Source: Xanthomonas sp. Leaf148 (GTDB lineage Bacteria > Pseudomonadota > Gammaproteobacteria > Xanthomonadales > Xanthomonadaceae). From it: 64,000 nucleotides of DNA. A model generated the notes under the pieces. The model saw only the letters and a program-made list of their open reading frames with translations. It did not search any database and had not been told where the DNA came from. This document shows, one piece after another, positions 57,462-64,000 of this stretch (position 1 is the first letter of the stretch; every line of letters begins with the position of its first letter). The position numbers were made by a program, and so were the translations under genes. The DNA lies in the NCBI RefSeq assembly GCF_001423585.1, contig NZ_LMOP01000008.1, positions 980,982-1,044,981 of the forward strand, read 5' to 3'.

Positions 57462-59420
57462 TCATTGTGGTGTTGTTTGGCGCAGCGCATAGGCCAGCAA
57501 TCGTGCCTGGAGACGCTCGCCAACCGTGCGCGGTGTTTCCAATGCCATGCGCTGCAGGCAGGCCGCGTCATCAGCCGTGTCGGTAGCGCGCGATGCCACC
57601 GCACGCGCCAGCGTCGCCAGTGTTGCGCCCTTGCTGGCGGTGGCGCGTTTGAGCCATGTCAGTGCGCGTAGCAAGCGTTGTTCGACCGCGGTGAAATCGC
57701 TGCCGAGCGGATAATCGGGCAGGCTGCCATCGCGTCGAAATGGCGCCAACGCCTGTTCAAGCGCGTCGGGCGTGTTGTTTTGTGCGCGCGCAGGTAACAC
57801 GGGTGCCGTGCGCAGCTTGCGTGACTGGGCGGCTTGCGCAAGCAGCGCGTCCTGAAAGCGCGCATCGCAGATGCCGGCCATTTCCACCACGCACGCCTGA
57901 TCGGTCTTGTGGCGCAGATCGGCGATGCCGTACTCGGTGATGTAGATGTCGCGCAGATGGCGGGGAATCGTGGTGTGGCCGTAACTCCAGCGCACATTGC
58001 TTGCGGCGTCTGCGCCGGCATCGCGGGTGGCGCGCAGCATCAAGGTGCTGCGTGCCTGCGGCAGGGCATGCGCCATTGCGACAAAGTTGTATTGCCCGCC
58101 GACGCCGGAGACCACGCGGCCATCTTCCAGGCCGTCGGAGACCGCCGCACCGAGTGCGGTGGCCATCATGCAGGAATTGAAGAAGCGTGCATCGCGGCGC
58201 TGCAGCCGCTCCAGCGCTTCATTGCCGCCATACAGCTGATTGATCTCGCTGATGCGGCGCATGCCGATGGCATTGCGGGTGTCGGCATCCAGATCGCGCA
58301 GCCATTGATAGAAGTCCGGCGAGCCGAGATAAAACGCGCCATGCAGGAACTCGCCTTCGTTTGCCAGGCGCGCATGATCGGCGGCATCAGCGCTGCTATC
58401 GGCGATGCGCTGCATCAGCGATAGATCGTCATGCACCTTGCGACGAATCACGCCGCTGTCCACCAATTGCTTGAAGCCTTCGTTGAGCATTTCGCTGCAG
58501 CCATACAAGCCAATCGCAAACGGCTGCAGGCCGCCGCTGGCACGCACGCTGGGGTGCGCCTCCAGGGTTGGATCCAGCGCCTTCAGCACGCGGCGATAGG
58601 TTGCATTGTCGGTATGCCGCAGCACCAAAGCATGGCTCAATGCGTCGGCCAGCGTGCCGATGCCGATCTGCAAGCTGCCGCCATCGCGCACCAGCGTGCT
58701 TGCATACAGGCCGATGGCGTAATCGACGGTCGTCACCGGTTGCCGCGGCAGGCCGAACAGACGCGGCGAAGGGCCGGGGAGGTCGATGATCAGATCGAAG
58801 AACGCTGCATCCACCGCGGCAGCGCCACCCATCCACGGCAGCTGCGGGTCCACTTCGGCCACCAGCAGCGGGCGTGGCAGGCCCAATGCCTGCACGGCGT
58901 CCAGCGTGTCCTGGGTGATGTCGTTGTTGCACGACAGCGACAGCCGCGTACCACCGGGTTCGCGCGCGACTTTCTGCACGATCAGATTCGGCGCGCGCTG
59001 CGCCACTGCGGCCGCGGCATGCGTGTAGTTCAAGCTGGTGTAATCGGCTTGCGCCTGCGTGGACTGCAGCAGACCGCCGGACTGCATGTAGAACTCTTCC
59101 ACCTGCACATGCGCCGGCAAGGCGTCGCGCAACATGGCATCGACATATGCAAGCCGCGGGAAGTCCTCGCCGAAGTGACGTGCGATGAACCCAGCCGCAA
59201 AGCGCGCCTCAAGCCCCTTGCCCGGCCTGGGCGGATTGAGCGACAGCGCGGTATACAACGCCAGCGGCCGTGCGGGCGTGTTCTCGATCTGCGCGTACAA
59301 GGCATTCAACAGCCGATGCGGCTTGCCGATGCCCAGCGGTGCACCCACCCGCAACGGGCCGTCGATGCGTTGCAGGATCCGTTGCACGGCGGAAGGGAGG
59401 TCGGTGAGATGTTCGGTCAT
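57462..59420 (-). CDS. Acetyl-CoA hydrolase/transferase family protein
   Basis: The 652-residue protein carries the family core: RVGAPLGIGKPHRLLNALYA, LQIGIGTLADALSHALV, VSGVGGQYNFVAMA and YITEYGIADLRHKTDQ, where the Glu of TEYG is the catalytic residue that forms the CoA thioester intermediate. Related enzymes hydrolyse acetyl-CoA or transfer CoA between short acids. At about 650 residues it is longer than the usual roughly 500-residue Cat1-type enzymes; the excess is mostly a C-terminal helical region after about residue 520. The ATG at 59420 is chosen, since an upstream extension to 59501 has no similarity. It is divergent from the BlaI-type gene. Confidence 0.88.
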   Translation of the reverse strand: MTEHLTDLPSAVQRILQRIDGPLRVGAPLGIGKPHRLLNALYAQIENTPARPLALYTALSLNPPRPGKGLEARFAAGFIARHFGEDFPRLAYVDAMLRDALPAHVQVEEFYMQSGGLLQSTQAQADYTSLNYTHAAAAVAQRAPNLIVQKVAREPGGTRLSLSCNNDITQDTLDAVQALGLPRPLLVAEVDPQLPWMGGAAAVDAAFFDLIIDLPGPSPRLFGLPRQPVTTVDYAIGLYASTLVRDGGSLQIGIGTLADALSHALVLRHTDNATYRRVLKALDPTLEAHPSVRASGGLQPFAIGLYGCSEMLNEGFKQLVDSGVIRRKVHDDLSLMQRIADSSADAADHARLANEGEFLHGAFYLGSPDFYQWLRDLDADTRNAIGMRRISEINQLYGGNEALERLQRRDARFFNSCMMATALGAAVSDGLEDGRVVSGVGGQYNFVAMAHALPQARSTLMLRATRDAGADAASNVRWSYGHTTIPRHLRDIYITEYGIADLRHKTDQACVVEMAGICDARFQDALLAQAAQSRKLRTAPVLPARAQNNTPDALEQALAPFRRDGSLPDYPLGSDFTAVEQRLLRALTWLKRATASKGATLATLARAVASRATDTADDAACLQRMALETPRTVGERLQARLLAYALRQTTPQ

Positions 59421-59530
59421 CCGTGCAGAGTAGCCGAGCCGATGCCGCGCTGCCCGCCTTGCAATGGGTGTTCGCCAATGGTGGTGCCGCCGGAACGCCA
59501 TGCAGCCATGCCGCTTGACAGATATTCGGT

Positions 59531-59569
59531 TTACGCATGTAATCGCAAAAAATTACGGATGTAATCGCA
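59531..59569. promoter_or_regulatory. Double palindromic operator of the BlaI-M56 operon
   Basis: Two 17-bp direct repeats, TTACGCATGTAATCGCA (59531-59547) and TTACGGATGTAATCGCA (59553-59569), each contain TTAC-N4-GTAA. Their starts are 22 bp apart, two turns of the helix. The second runs into the ATG of the repressor gene, so binding would block transcription and translation start. Confidence 0.75.
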
Positions 59570-59934
59570 TGTCGATCAGCGATGCGGAAGCGGTGGTGAT
59601 GCAGGTGCTCTGGGAACGTGCGCCGCGCACGGCGGACGAGGTGGTTGCCGCGTTGGCGAAGACCCATTGGGCCGAGCCAACCGTCAAGACCTTGCTCAAC
59701 CGGTTGCTCAACAAGGGCGCCATCGCAGCGCAAAAAGAGGGGCGCAAATACCTCTACACGCCGCTGTTGCAGCGCGACCACTGGGTGCAGCAACAAAGCG
59801 AAGGGTTGCTGCAACGTCTGTTCGGTGGGCGGGTTGCGCCGCTGGTGGCGCACTTCAGCGAACGCGGAAAGCTCAGCGCCTCCGACGTTGCCGAATTGAA
59901 GCGTCTGCTCAAGGAGTTGGACGATGAGCCCTGA
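59569..59934 (+). CDS. BlaI/MecI-family transcriptional repressor
   Basis: The 121-residue protein starts MSISDAEAVVMQVLWERAPR and contains the winged helix TADEVVAALAKTHWAEPTVK then TLLNRLLNKGAIAAQKEGRK, the BlaI/MecI reader. A C-terminal dimerisation helix bundle follows. These repressors bind as dimers to paired palindromes, as found directly upstream, and are inactivated when the partner M56 protease cuts them. It overlaps the M56 gene by 11 bases. No beta-lactamase gene is present, so the regulated function is probably its own operon or an unlinked gene. Confidence 0.92.
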   Translation: MSISDAEAVVMQVLWERAPRTADEVVAALAKTHWAEPTVKTLLNRLLNKGAIAAQKEGRKYLYTPLLQRDHWVQQQSEGLLQRLFGGRVAPLVAHFSERGKLSASDVAELKRLLKELDDEP

Positions 59935-61213
59935 TGCGCTGATGTGGCTGCGCGCCACGCTCTACACCACGGTTGCGTTGCTGGCGTGCCTGCTGCTGCG
60001 CCGTCCGCTGCGTACCTGGCTGGGCGCCACGGCAGCCTATGCACTCTGGGCCAGCGTGCCGCCCGCGTTGCTGGCGGCACTACTTCCCGGTCCGCCGATG
60101 GGCGCGGTGGTAGTGCAGCTGCCGGCGCTGGCTGGCATCCCGTTCGCATCAGATACCGGCACTGGCGCGCCAGGTGTGCAGCAATGGCTGATCGCGGTGT
60201 GGCTGGCGGGCGCCGTACTGAGCGCGGTCATCATGTGGCGTGGCCAGCGGCGCTTCATGCGCAGTCTCGGCCCGCTGCATGCGTTGGACAAGACGCTGTG
60301 GCTGGCCACGCATGATGTCGGGCTGCCGGCCTCGCTCGGACTCTGGCGTCCGCGGATTGTGCTGCCGATGGATTTCACCACGCGCTATAGCGCCGACGAG
60401 CGTGCGTTGATCCTGGCCCACGAGCGACTGCATCTGCGCCGTGGCGATCTGCACGCCAACCTGCTGGCGACCGTGCTGCTGTGCATCGGCTGGTTCAATC
60501 CGCTCCTGCATCTGGCATGGCGTGCATTCCGGCTGGATCAGGAGCTGGCGTGCGATGCCGCCGTGCTTGCGCGCCATCCGGACAAGCGTCGCAGTTATGC
60601 CGGCGCGATGCTCAAATGCCAGCTGGGCGACAGATGGTCGCCGTTGGCGTGCCACTGGGCCGCGACGCATCCGTTGACGCAACGCATCGCCGCGTTACGT
60701 GCGCCTGCGCTGGAGGTGCGCCGTGCACGGTGGAACGTGCGCATGGTGGTCTCGCTTGTGACCGTCGCCAGTCTTGCCTGTTGGGTCATCCAGCCTGCGC
60801 GTCTGAGCGCGACACCGACGCCAGGCAATGCAGTGGATTTCAGCACGATGCCGCCGCCCCGCTATCCAGCCGAAGCGATCGCTGCAAACCTTGCGGGCCT
60901 TGTCGAGTTGCAGATCGATGTCAGCCCGAACGGCGCACCCGACCACGTCGTGATCGTGCACAGCCAGCCGGCCGGGGTGTTCGATCAGGCCGTGCTCGAG
61001 GCAGCGCGTCACTGGCGCTTCAAGCCCGCGATTGCAGACGGCAAGCCAGTAGCTTCCCGGGTACGCGTGCCGGTCCGGTTCGAGCTGGATCCGCCGGAAC
61101 AGGCGGGTGCATTCAGCGATGTTGGCGGCGACCAGCGCCTCGCGTCGCAATCCAGTCGCACCGATGACTGCGTGGCATCCGCAGGATGCGCAAAAAAAGG
61201 AGCACTGCAATGA
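59924..61213 (+). CDS. M56-family membrane metalloprotease fused to a TonB-like C-terminal domain
   Basis: The 429-residue protein has several membrane helices (about residues 12-27, 37-55, 87-105), then the gluzincin motif HERLH at residues 166-170 with the downstream Glu ligand in DQELACDAAVL. After another helix (about 275-290) a periplasmic TonB C-terminal-like domain follows: PPPRYPAEAIAANLAGLVEL with VEAARHWRFKP-type text. BlaR1 proteins carry a penicillin-binding sensor at this place; here it is replaced. The likely role is a transmembrane signal-transducing protease that cuts the BlaI-type repressor. The signal it senses is unknown. It overlaps both neighbours. Confidence 0.9.
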   Translation: MSPDALMWLRATLYTTVALLACLLLRRPLRTWLGATAAYALWASVPPALLAALLPGPPMGAVVVQLPALAGIPFASDTGTGAPGVQQWLIAVWLAGAVLSAVIMWRGQRRFMRSLGPLHALDKTLWLATHDVGLPASLGLWRPRIVLPMDFTTRYSADERALILAHERLHLRRGDLHANLLATVLLCIGWFNPLLHLAWRAFRLDQELACDAAVLARHPDKRRSYAGAMLKCQLGDRWSPLACHWAATHPLTQRIAALRAPALEVRRARWNVRMVVSLVTVASLACWVIQPARLSATPTPGNAVDFSTMPPPRYPAEAIAANLAGLVELQIDVSPNGAPDHVVIVHSQPAGVFDQAVLEAARHWRFKPAIADGKPVASRVRVPVRFELDPPEQAGAFSDVGGDQRLASQSSRTDDCVASAGCAKKGALQ

Positions 61214-61794
61214 AGTACGGTCTGGCATGGTGCAGCGTCGTCGCGCTGAGCCTGTGCGGATGCGCAACGCAGCGCATGGCGGAGCAGGAGCGCAGTCAGC
61301 GCGAAGATTCGGTGGATCAACGCATGCTGCCGCCGCAATCGGGTGGTGGTGGCGCTGCTGCGATAGCTCCGTACACGCTGGCGGAAACGCAGCGGTTTCG
61401 CATGCCGCGCGCCTTGCGCAGCGAGGCGCCGGTGCTGCCGGCCGATTCGCCACGTCAGACTTTGCCGCCAACCACGGTATGCGCACACGTGATTCTTGCC
61501 GGCGACGGCGCAGTGCAACGCGTGGACCCCCTGTCCGATCGCGACGAGTGCGTGGCCGGGCGACTGCCGGAGAACGCCGACCTGCTGCAGGCCGTGCGCA
61601 CAACCGTGCAGCACTGGCAATTCGTGCCGGCCGCACTGTGCACGTATGCACCGGGTGTCGCACAGCCTGCGGCACTGGATGATTGCACCGGCGCGACGCA
61701 TGAAGAACCCGTACCGGTGACGTTGTCGTTCGCGTTTACCTTCGAAGTGCGGCAAGGCAAGGTGAGCGTGCGTACCGGCAAGGTTGCGCATTGA
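61210..61794 (+). CDS. Putative lipoprotein of the BlaI-M56 operon
   Basis: The 194-residue protein begins MKYGLAWCSVVALSLCGCAT with a lipoprotein signal; the likely acylated Cys is in LCGC. A disordered charged segment with QREDSVDQRMLPPQ and a Gly run follows. The remaining domain has VCAHVILAGDGAVQRVDPLS and FVPAALCTYAPG, resembling a degenerate TonB-type fold with two Cys pairs that may form disulfides. The ATG at 61210 overlaps the M56 stop (ATGA). It could be the ligand-binding partner or the effector of the sensor. I do not recognise a family. Confidence 0.75.
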   Translation: MKYGLAWCSVVALSLCGCATQRMAEQERSQREDSVDQRMLPPQSGGGGAAAIAPYTLAETQRFRMPRALRSEAPVLPADSPRQTLPPTTVCAHVILAGDGAVQRVDPLSDRDECVAGRLPENADLLQAVRTTVQHWQFVPAALCTYAPGVAQPAALDDCTGATHEEPVPVTLSFAFTFEVRQGKVSVRTGKVAH

Positions 61795-62163
61795 AGGGGC
61801 GTGATTGCGACGCTTGATTTCGGCGTGCGTGGTGACAGCTGTCGCGCAGCAATGACGTTCAAGCGGTCATCCTGTAGGCGCTGGTTTGGCCAAGAGCAGC
61901 TAACAAAAAGACTGTGCTCACCACCATGCGAGCGCTTCCGGTGCTAGGTGCGGTATGTACCATGCGTACACTCCAGTTCCTCCGCGCCGTCCACACCTAC
62001 CTGACGACTGCTCGCTACGTTTTATAGGCCGCTCTATGGCGCGGCAATCATCCAAAACGTGCAGACGATAACTCGCGGATCACCGTGATGGGTGTCGGCT
62101 CAATACGAGTGCCGGCCGCATACAGCGGACAGTCCGCACCGCCGCCGTATCGCCCATCACGTC
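61795..62163. other. Gap between the lipoprotein and modC
   Basis: It holds repeat copy D at 61894-62036. The remaining bases on either side show no gene and no clear terminator; the flanking genes converge here. Confidence 0.6.
61894..62036 (+). repeat. Terminal-inverted-repeat element, copy D
   Basis: The 143-bp unit begins AGAGCAGCTAACAAAAAGAC and ends CGTTTTATAGGCCGCTCTA. Its centre GTGCGGTATGTACCATGCGT differs from copies A-C at two positions. It has the same orientation as A, B and E. Confidence 0.85.
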
Positions 62164-62778
62164 TCACTCCAACACATGCACGCTGTCGGCAATGCGCTGC
62201 ACTTCATCCGGGTTGTGGCTGACGTACAGCATCGGCAGACGGATCTCGTCGCGCACGCGCTGCAGGTAAGGGATCAATTCTTCGCGGCGCGCCTGGTCCA
62301 GTGCGGACAACGGTTCGTCGAACAACAGGATGTCCGGTTGCGACAGCAATGCACGGCCGATGGCCACACGCTGCGCCTCACCACCGGACAGGTTGCGCGG
62401 GCGGCGATGCAGCAGCGGGCCGATGCCGAGCAAGGCCACCACGTCGTCGAATCCGAACGGCGCCGCACCGCGCGCATGCCGACCGTAGTGCAGGTTGCGC
62501 CGCACATCCAGATGCGGGAACAGCCGCGCATCCTGAAATACATAGCCAATGCTGCGTCGATGCGTCGGCACGTCCACGCCCAGCGCGTGATCGAACAGGC
62601 AGCGCCCATCGATGCGGATATGCCCGGCCTGCGGACGCACTAGGCCGGCGATCGCATTGAGCACGGTGGTCTTGCCGGCGCCGGAGGGGCCAACCAATGC
62701 CACCACGCGTGCGTCGTCCTGGATACGGATACGCCGCTGAAAATGGCCGCGTTGCAGATGCAGATCGAGATCCAGCAT
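62164..62778 (-). CDS. modC: Molybdate ABC transporter ATPase, short form
   Basis: The 204-residue protein has the complete nucleotide-binding domain: VGPSGAGKTTVLNAIAGL (Walker A), NLSGGEAQRVAIGRALL (signature), ILLFDEPLSALDQARR (Walker B and D-loop) and VSHNPDEVQRIAD (H-loop). It then stops at VLE, whereas ModC proteins usually continue about 140 residues into a TOBE/Mop molybdate-binding domain. Nothing downstream in any frame restores that domain. It energises molybdate import at the inner membrane. Its start overlaps the modB stop (TGATG). The assignment to molybdate rests on modB and modA beside it. Confidence 0.88.
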   Translation of the reverse strand: MLDLDLHLQRGHFQRRIRIQDDARVVALVGPSGAGKTTVLNAIAGLVRPQAGHIRIDGRCLFDHALGVDVPTHRRSIGYVFQDARLFPHLDVRRNLHYGRHARGAAPFGFDDVVALLGIGPLLHRRPRNLSGGEAQRVAIGRALLSQPDILLFDEPLSALDQARREELIPYLQRVRDEIRLPMLYVSHNPDEVQRIADSVHVLE

Positions 62779-63464
62779 CACTCGTCCTCGCGTCGGTACT
62801 GTCTGCGCACCAACCACTCGGACAACAACAGCGCCGCCAGCGAGATCGCCAGCGCCACGCCAGCCAGGCGCCATACGCCCGATTCCATGCCCGGCACCTG
62901 CATCAAGCCGTAGATGGCCGACGACAGCGTCTGCGTCTCGCCTGGGATATTCGAAACGAAGGTGATTGTGGCGCCGAATTCGCCAAGCGCCTTGGCGAAC
63001 GCCAGCACCATGCCGGCCACCAGACCCGGCCACGCCAGCGGCAGGGTGATGCTGAAAAACACCCGCCACGGGCCAGCGCCGAGGGTGGCGGCGGCCGCTT
63101 CCAGGCGGCGGTCGGTGGCTTCGATCGACAGCCGGATCGCGCGCACCATCAACGGGAATCCCATCACCGCGCAGGCCAATGCTGCACCGGTCCAGCGAAA
63201 CGCAAACTGCACACCGAGGTGTTCCAGCAGCCAGCTGCCGATCGGCCCCTGTGTGCCCAGCATCACCAGCAACGCATACCCGGTGACCACCGGCGGCATC
63301 ACCAGCGGCAGATGCAGCAATGCGTCCAGCAGCGCCTTGCCCGGAAAGCGGCGCCGCGCCAGCAGCCAGCCGCAGGCGATGCCCGGCGGCAGGCTGGCGA
63401 TGGCGGCAACCAGCGCGACCTTCAGGCTCAGGCCGATCGCGGTGATTTCTTCAGCGGTGAACAT
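62778..63464 (-). CDS. modB: Molybdate ABC transporter permease
   Basis: The 228-residue protein has five to six membrane helices and the ModB/CysT-type permease loop (VLAFAKALGEFGATITFVSN, with the EAA-like Glu and Gly), followed by IPGETQTLSSAIYGLMQVPG. It forms the inner-membrane channel for molybdate. It overlaps modC by one base and starts 16 bp after the modA stop. Codon use matches its neighbours. Confidence 0.93.
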   Translation of the reverse strand: MFTAEEITAIGLSLKVALVAAIASLPPGIACGWLLARRRFPGKALLDALLHLPLVMPPVVTGYALLVMLGTQGPIGSWLLEHLGVQFAFRWTGAALACAVMGFPLMVRAIRLSIEATDRRLEAAAATLGAGPWRVFFSITLPLAWPGLVAGMVLAFAKALGEFGATITFVSNIPGETQTLSSAIYGLMQVPGMESGVWRLAGVALAISLAALLLSEWLVRRQYRREDE

Positions 63465-63480
63465 CGACAGGCGGTGTGCC

Positions 63481-64000
63481 TCAATCCTTCAACGAAAAGC
63501 CGCGACGCACGAAGATCGCCTTGGCCGGCTTGCTGCTCAGCCACTGCACGAACTTGGCGGCATCGGGTGTGCTGCTGTTTTTCAGGACCGCCACCGGATA
63601 CACGATGGCGTCGTGGCTGTCTGCGGGGAAGGTGGCGACCACGCGCACCTTGGGGTCGGCGCGTGCGTCCGAGCCATAGACGATGCCCAGCGGCGCTTCG
63701 CCGCGCGAGACCAGCATCAGCGCGGCGCGCACGCTCTCCGATTCGGCCAGGCGGTTGCTCAGCCCATCCCACTGGCCCAGTTTGCGCAGCGAGGCGGCGG
63801 CGTACTTGCCGGCCGGCACGCTGTTGGTCTGGCCCACTGCCAGGCGTCCATTCTCGCCAAGCGCCTTGACGATGGCGCCGGGTGTGCGTGGATCTACCCG
63901 TGCCTTACTGGTGGCCGGTGCGATCAGCACCAGCGTATTGCCGAGCAGGTTGCGGCGCTGCGCCGGCACGACCAGGCCGCGCTGCTGCAGGTAGTCCATC
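63481..64000 (-). CDS. modA: Molybdate-binding periplasmic protein (partial)
   Basis: About 172 C-terminal codons are visible, and the N-terminus lies beyond the right edge. The segment [20 protein letters not shown] then [20 protein letters not shown] and [20 protein letters not shown] is characteristic of ModA. It captures molybdate in the periplasm and passes it to ModB. It precedes modB by 16 bp in the same direction, so modABC is one operon. No modE-type regulator is seen within the window. Confidence 0.92.
   Translation of the reverse strand, partial: MDYLQQRGLVVPAQRRNLLGNTLVLIAPATSKARVDPRTPGAIVKALGENGRLAVGQTNSVPAGKYAAASLRKLGQWDGLSNRLAESESVRAALMLVSRGEAPLGIVYGSDARADPKVRVVATFPADSHDAIVYPVAVLKNSSTPDAAKFVQWLSSKPAKAIFVRRGFSLKD

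Overview
The window looks like a chromosomal segment of a Xanthomonas-type plant-associated gammaproteobacterium. The assignment rests on uniformly high GC coding sequence, a family of large TonB-dependent receptors, the full pilMNOPQ cluster, a spoT / ridA / recG neighbourhood, and intergenic DNA crowded with small palindromic repeats. No tRNA, rRNA, CRISPR array, transposase or integrase gene was recognised. Both ends cut genes: a sugar ABC permease on the left and modA on the right.

Layout. (1) 1-5271, minus strand: a sugar or polyol uptake operon (HAD phosphatase, SorC regulator, lipoprotein solute-binding protein, OprB porin, start of a permease). (2) 5471-7642: spoT. (3) 7867-17328: a complete D-glucarate/galactarate catabolic cluster under a divergent LysR regulator (kdgD, semialdehyde dehydrogenase, MFS transporter, gudD, OprD-type porin, garD). 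It separates spoT from ridA and recG, which are close neighbours of spoT in many relatives. (4) 18033-24312: ridA, recG, a nucleoside hydrolase, a zinc-ligand-free ribosomal protein L31, citrate synthase and an unknown gene. (5) 24817-32466: PBP1A (mrcA) divergent from pilMNOPQ, the type IV pilus alignment complex and secretin. (6) 32755-39828: a six-gene MoxR / DUF58 / DUF4381 / VWA / VWA-TPR / BatD operon joined by ATGA overlaps. (7) 39829-41143: a gene-free island of structured repeats. (8) 41144-46011: a dicarboxylate or amino-acid symporter, transketolase and a secreted alpha/beta hydrolase. (9) 46617-52697: an iron-type TonB receptor behind a Fur-like site, a LysR/SDR divergent pair, and an L,D-transpeptidase plus M23 peptidase pair. 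(10) 53006-59420: a large TonB receptor, a secreted PI-PLC-like enzyme bracketed by inverted repeat copies, and an acetyl-CoA hydrolase/transferase. (11) 59531-61794: a BlaI-type repressor, an M56 membrane protease fused to a TonB-like domain, and a lipoprotein, behind a double palindromic operator. (12) 62164-64000: modC, modB and modA (partial) for molybdate uptake.

The gene set suits a plant-surface lifestyle. It combines acquisition of polyols, aldaric acids and possibly phosphoinositide-derived substrates with envelope remodelling (PBP1A, LDT, M23), twitching motility and central metabolism. The least explained parts are a roughly 140-bp terminal-inverted-repeat element (five copies plus one end), a 108-bp hairpin repeat with compensatory base changes, the M56-TonB sensor operon, and the TonB receptor / PI-PLC pair.
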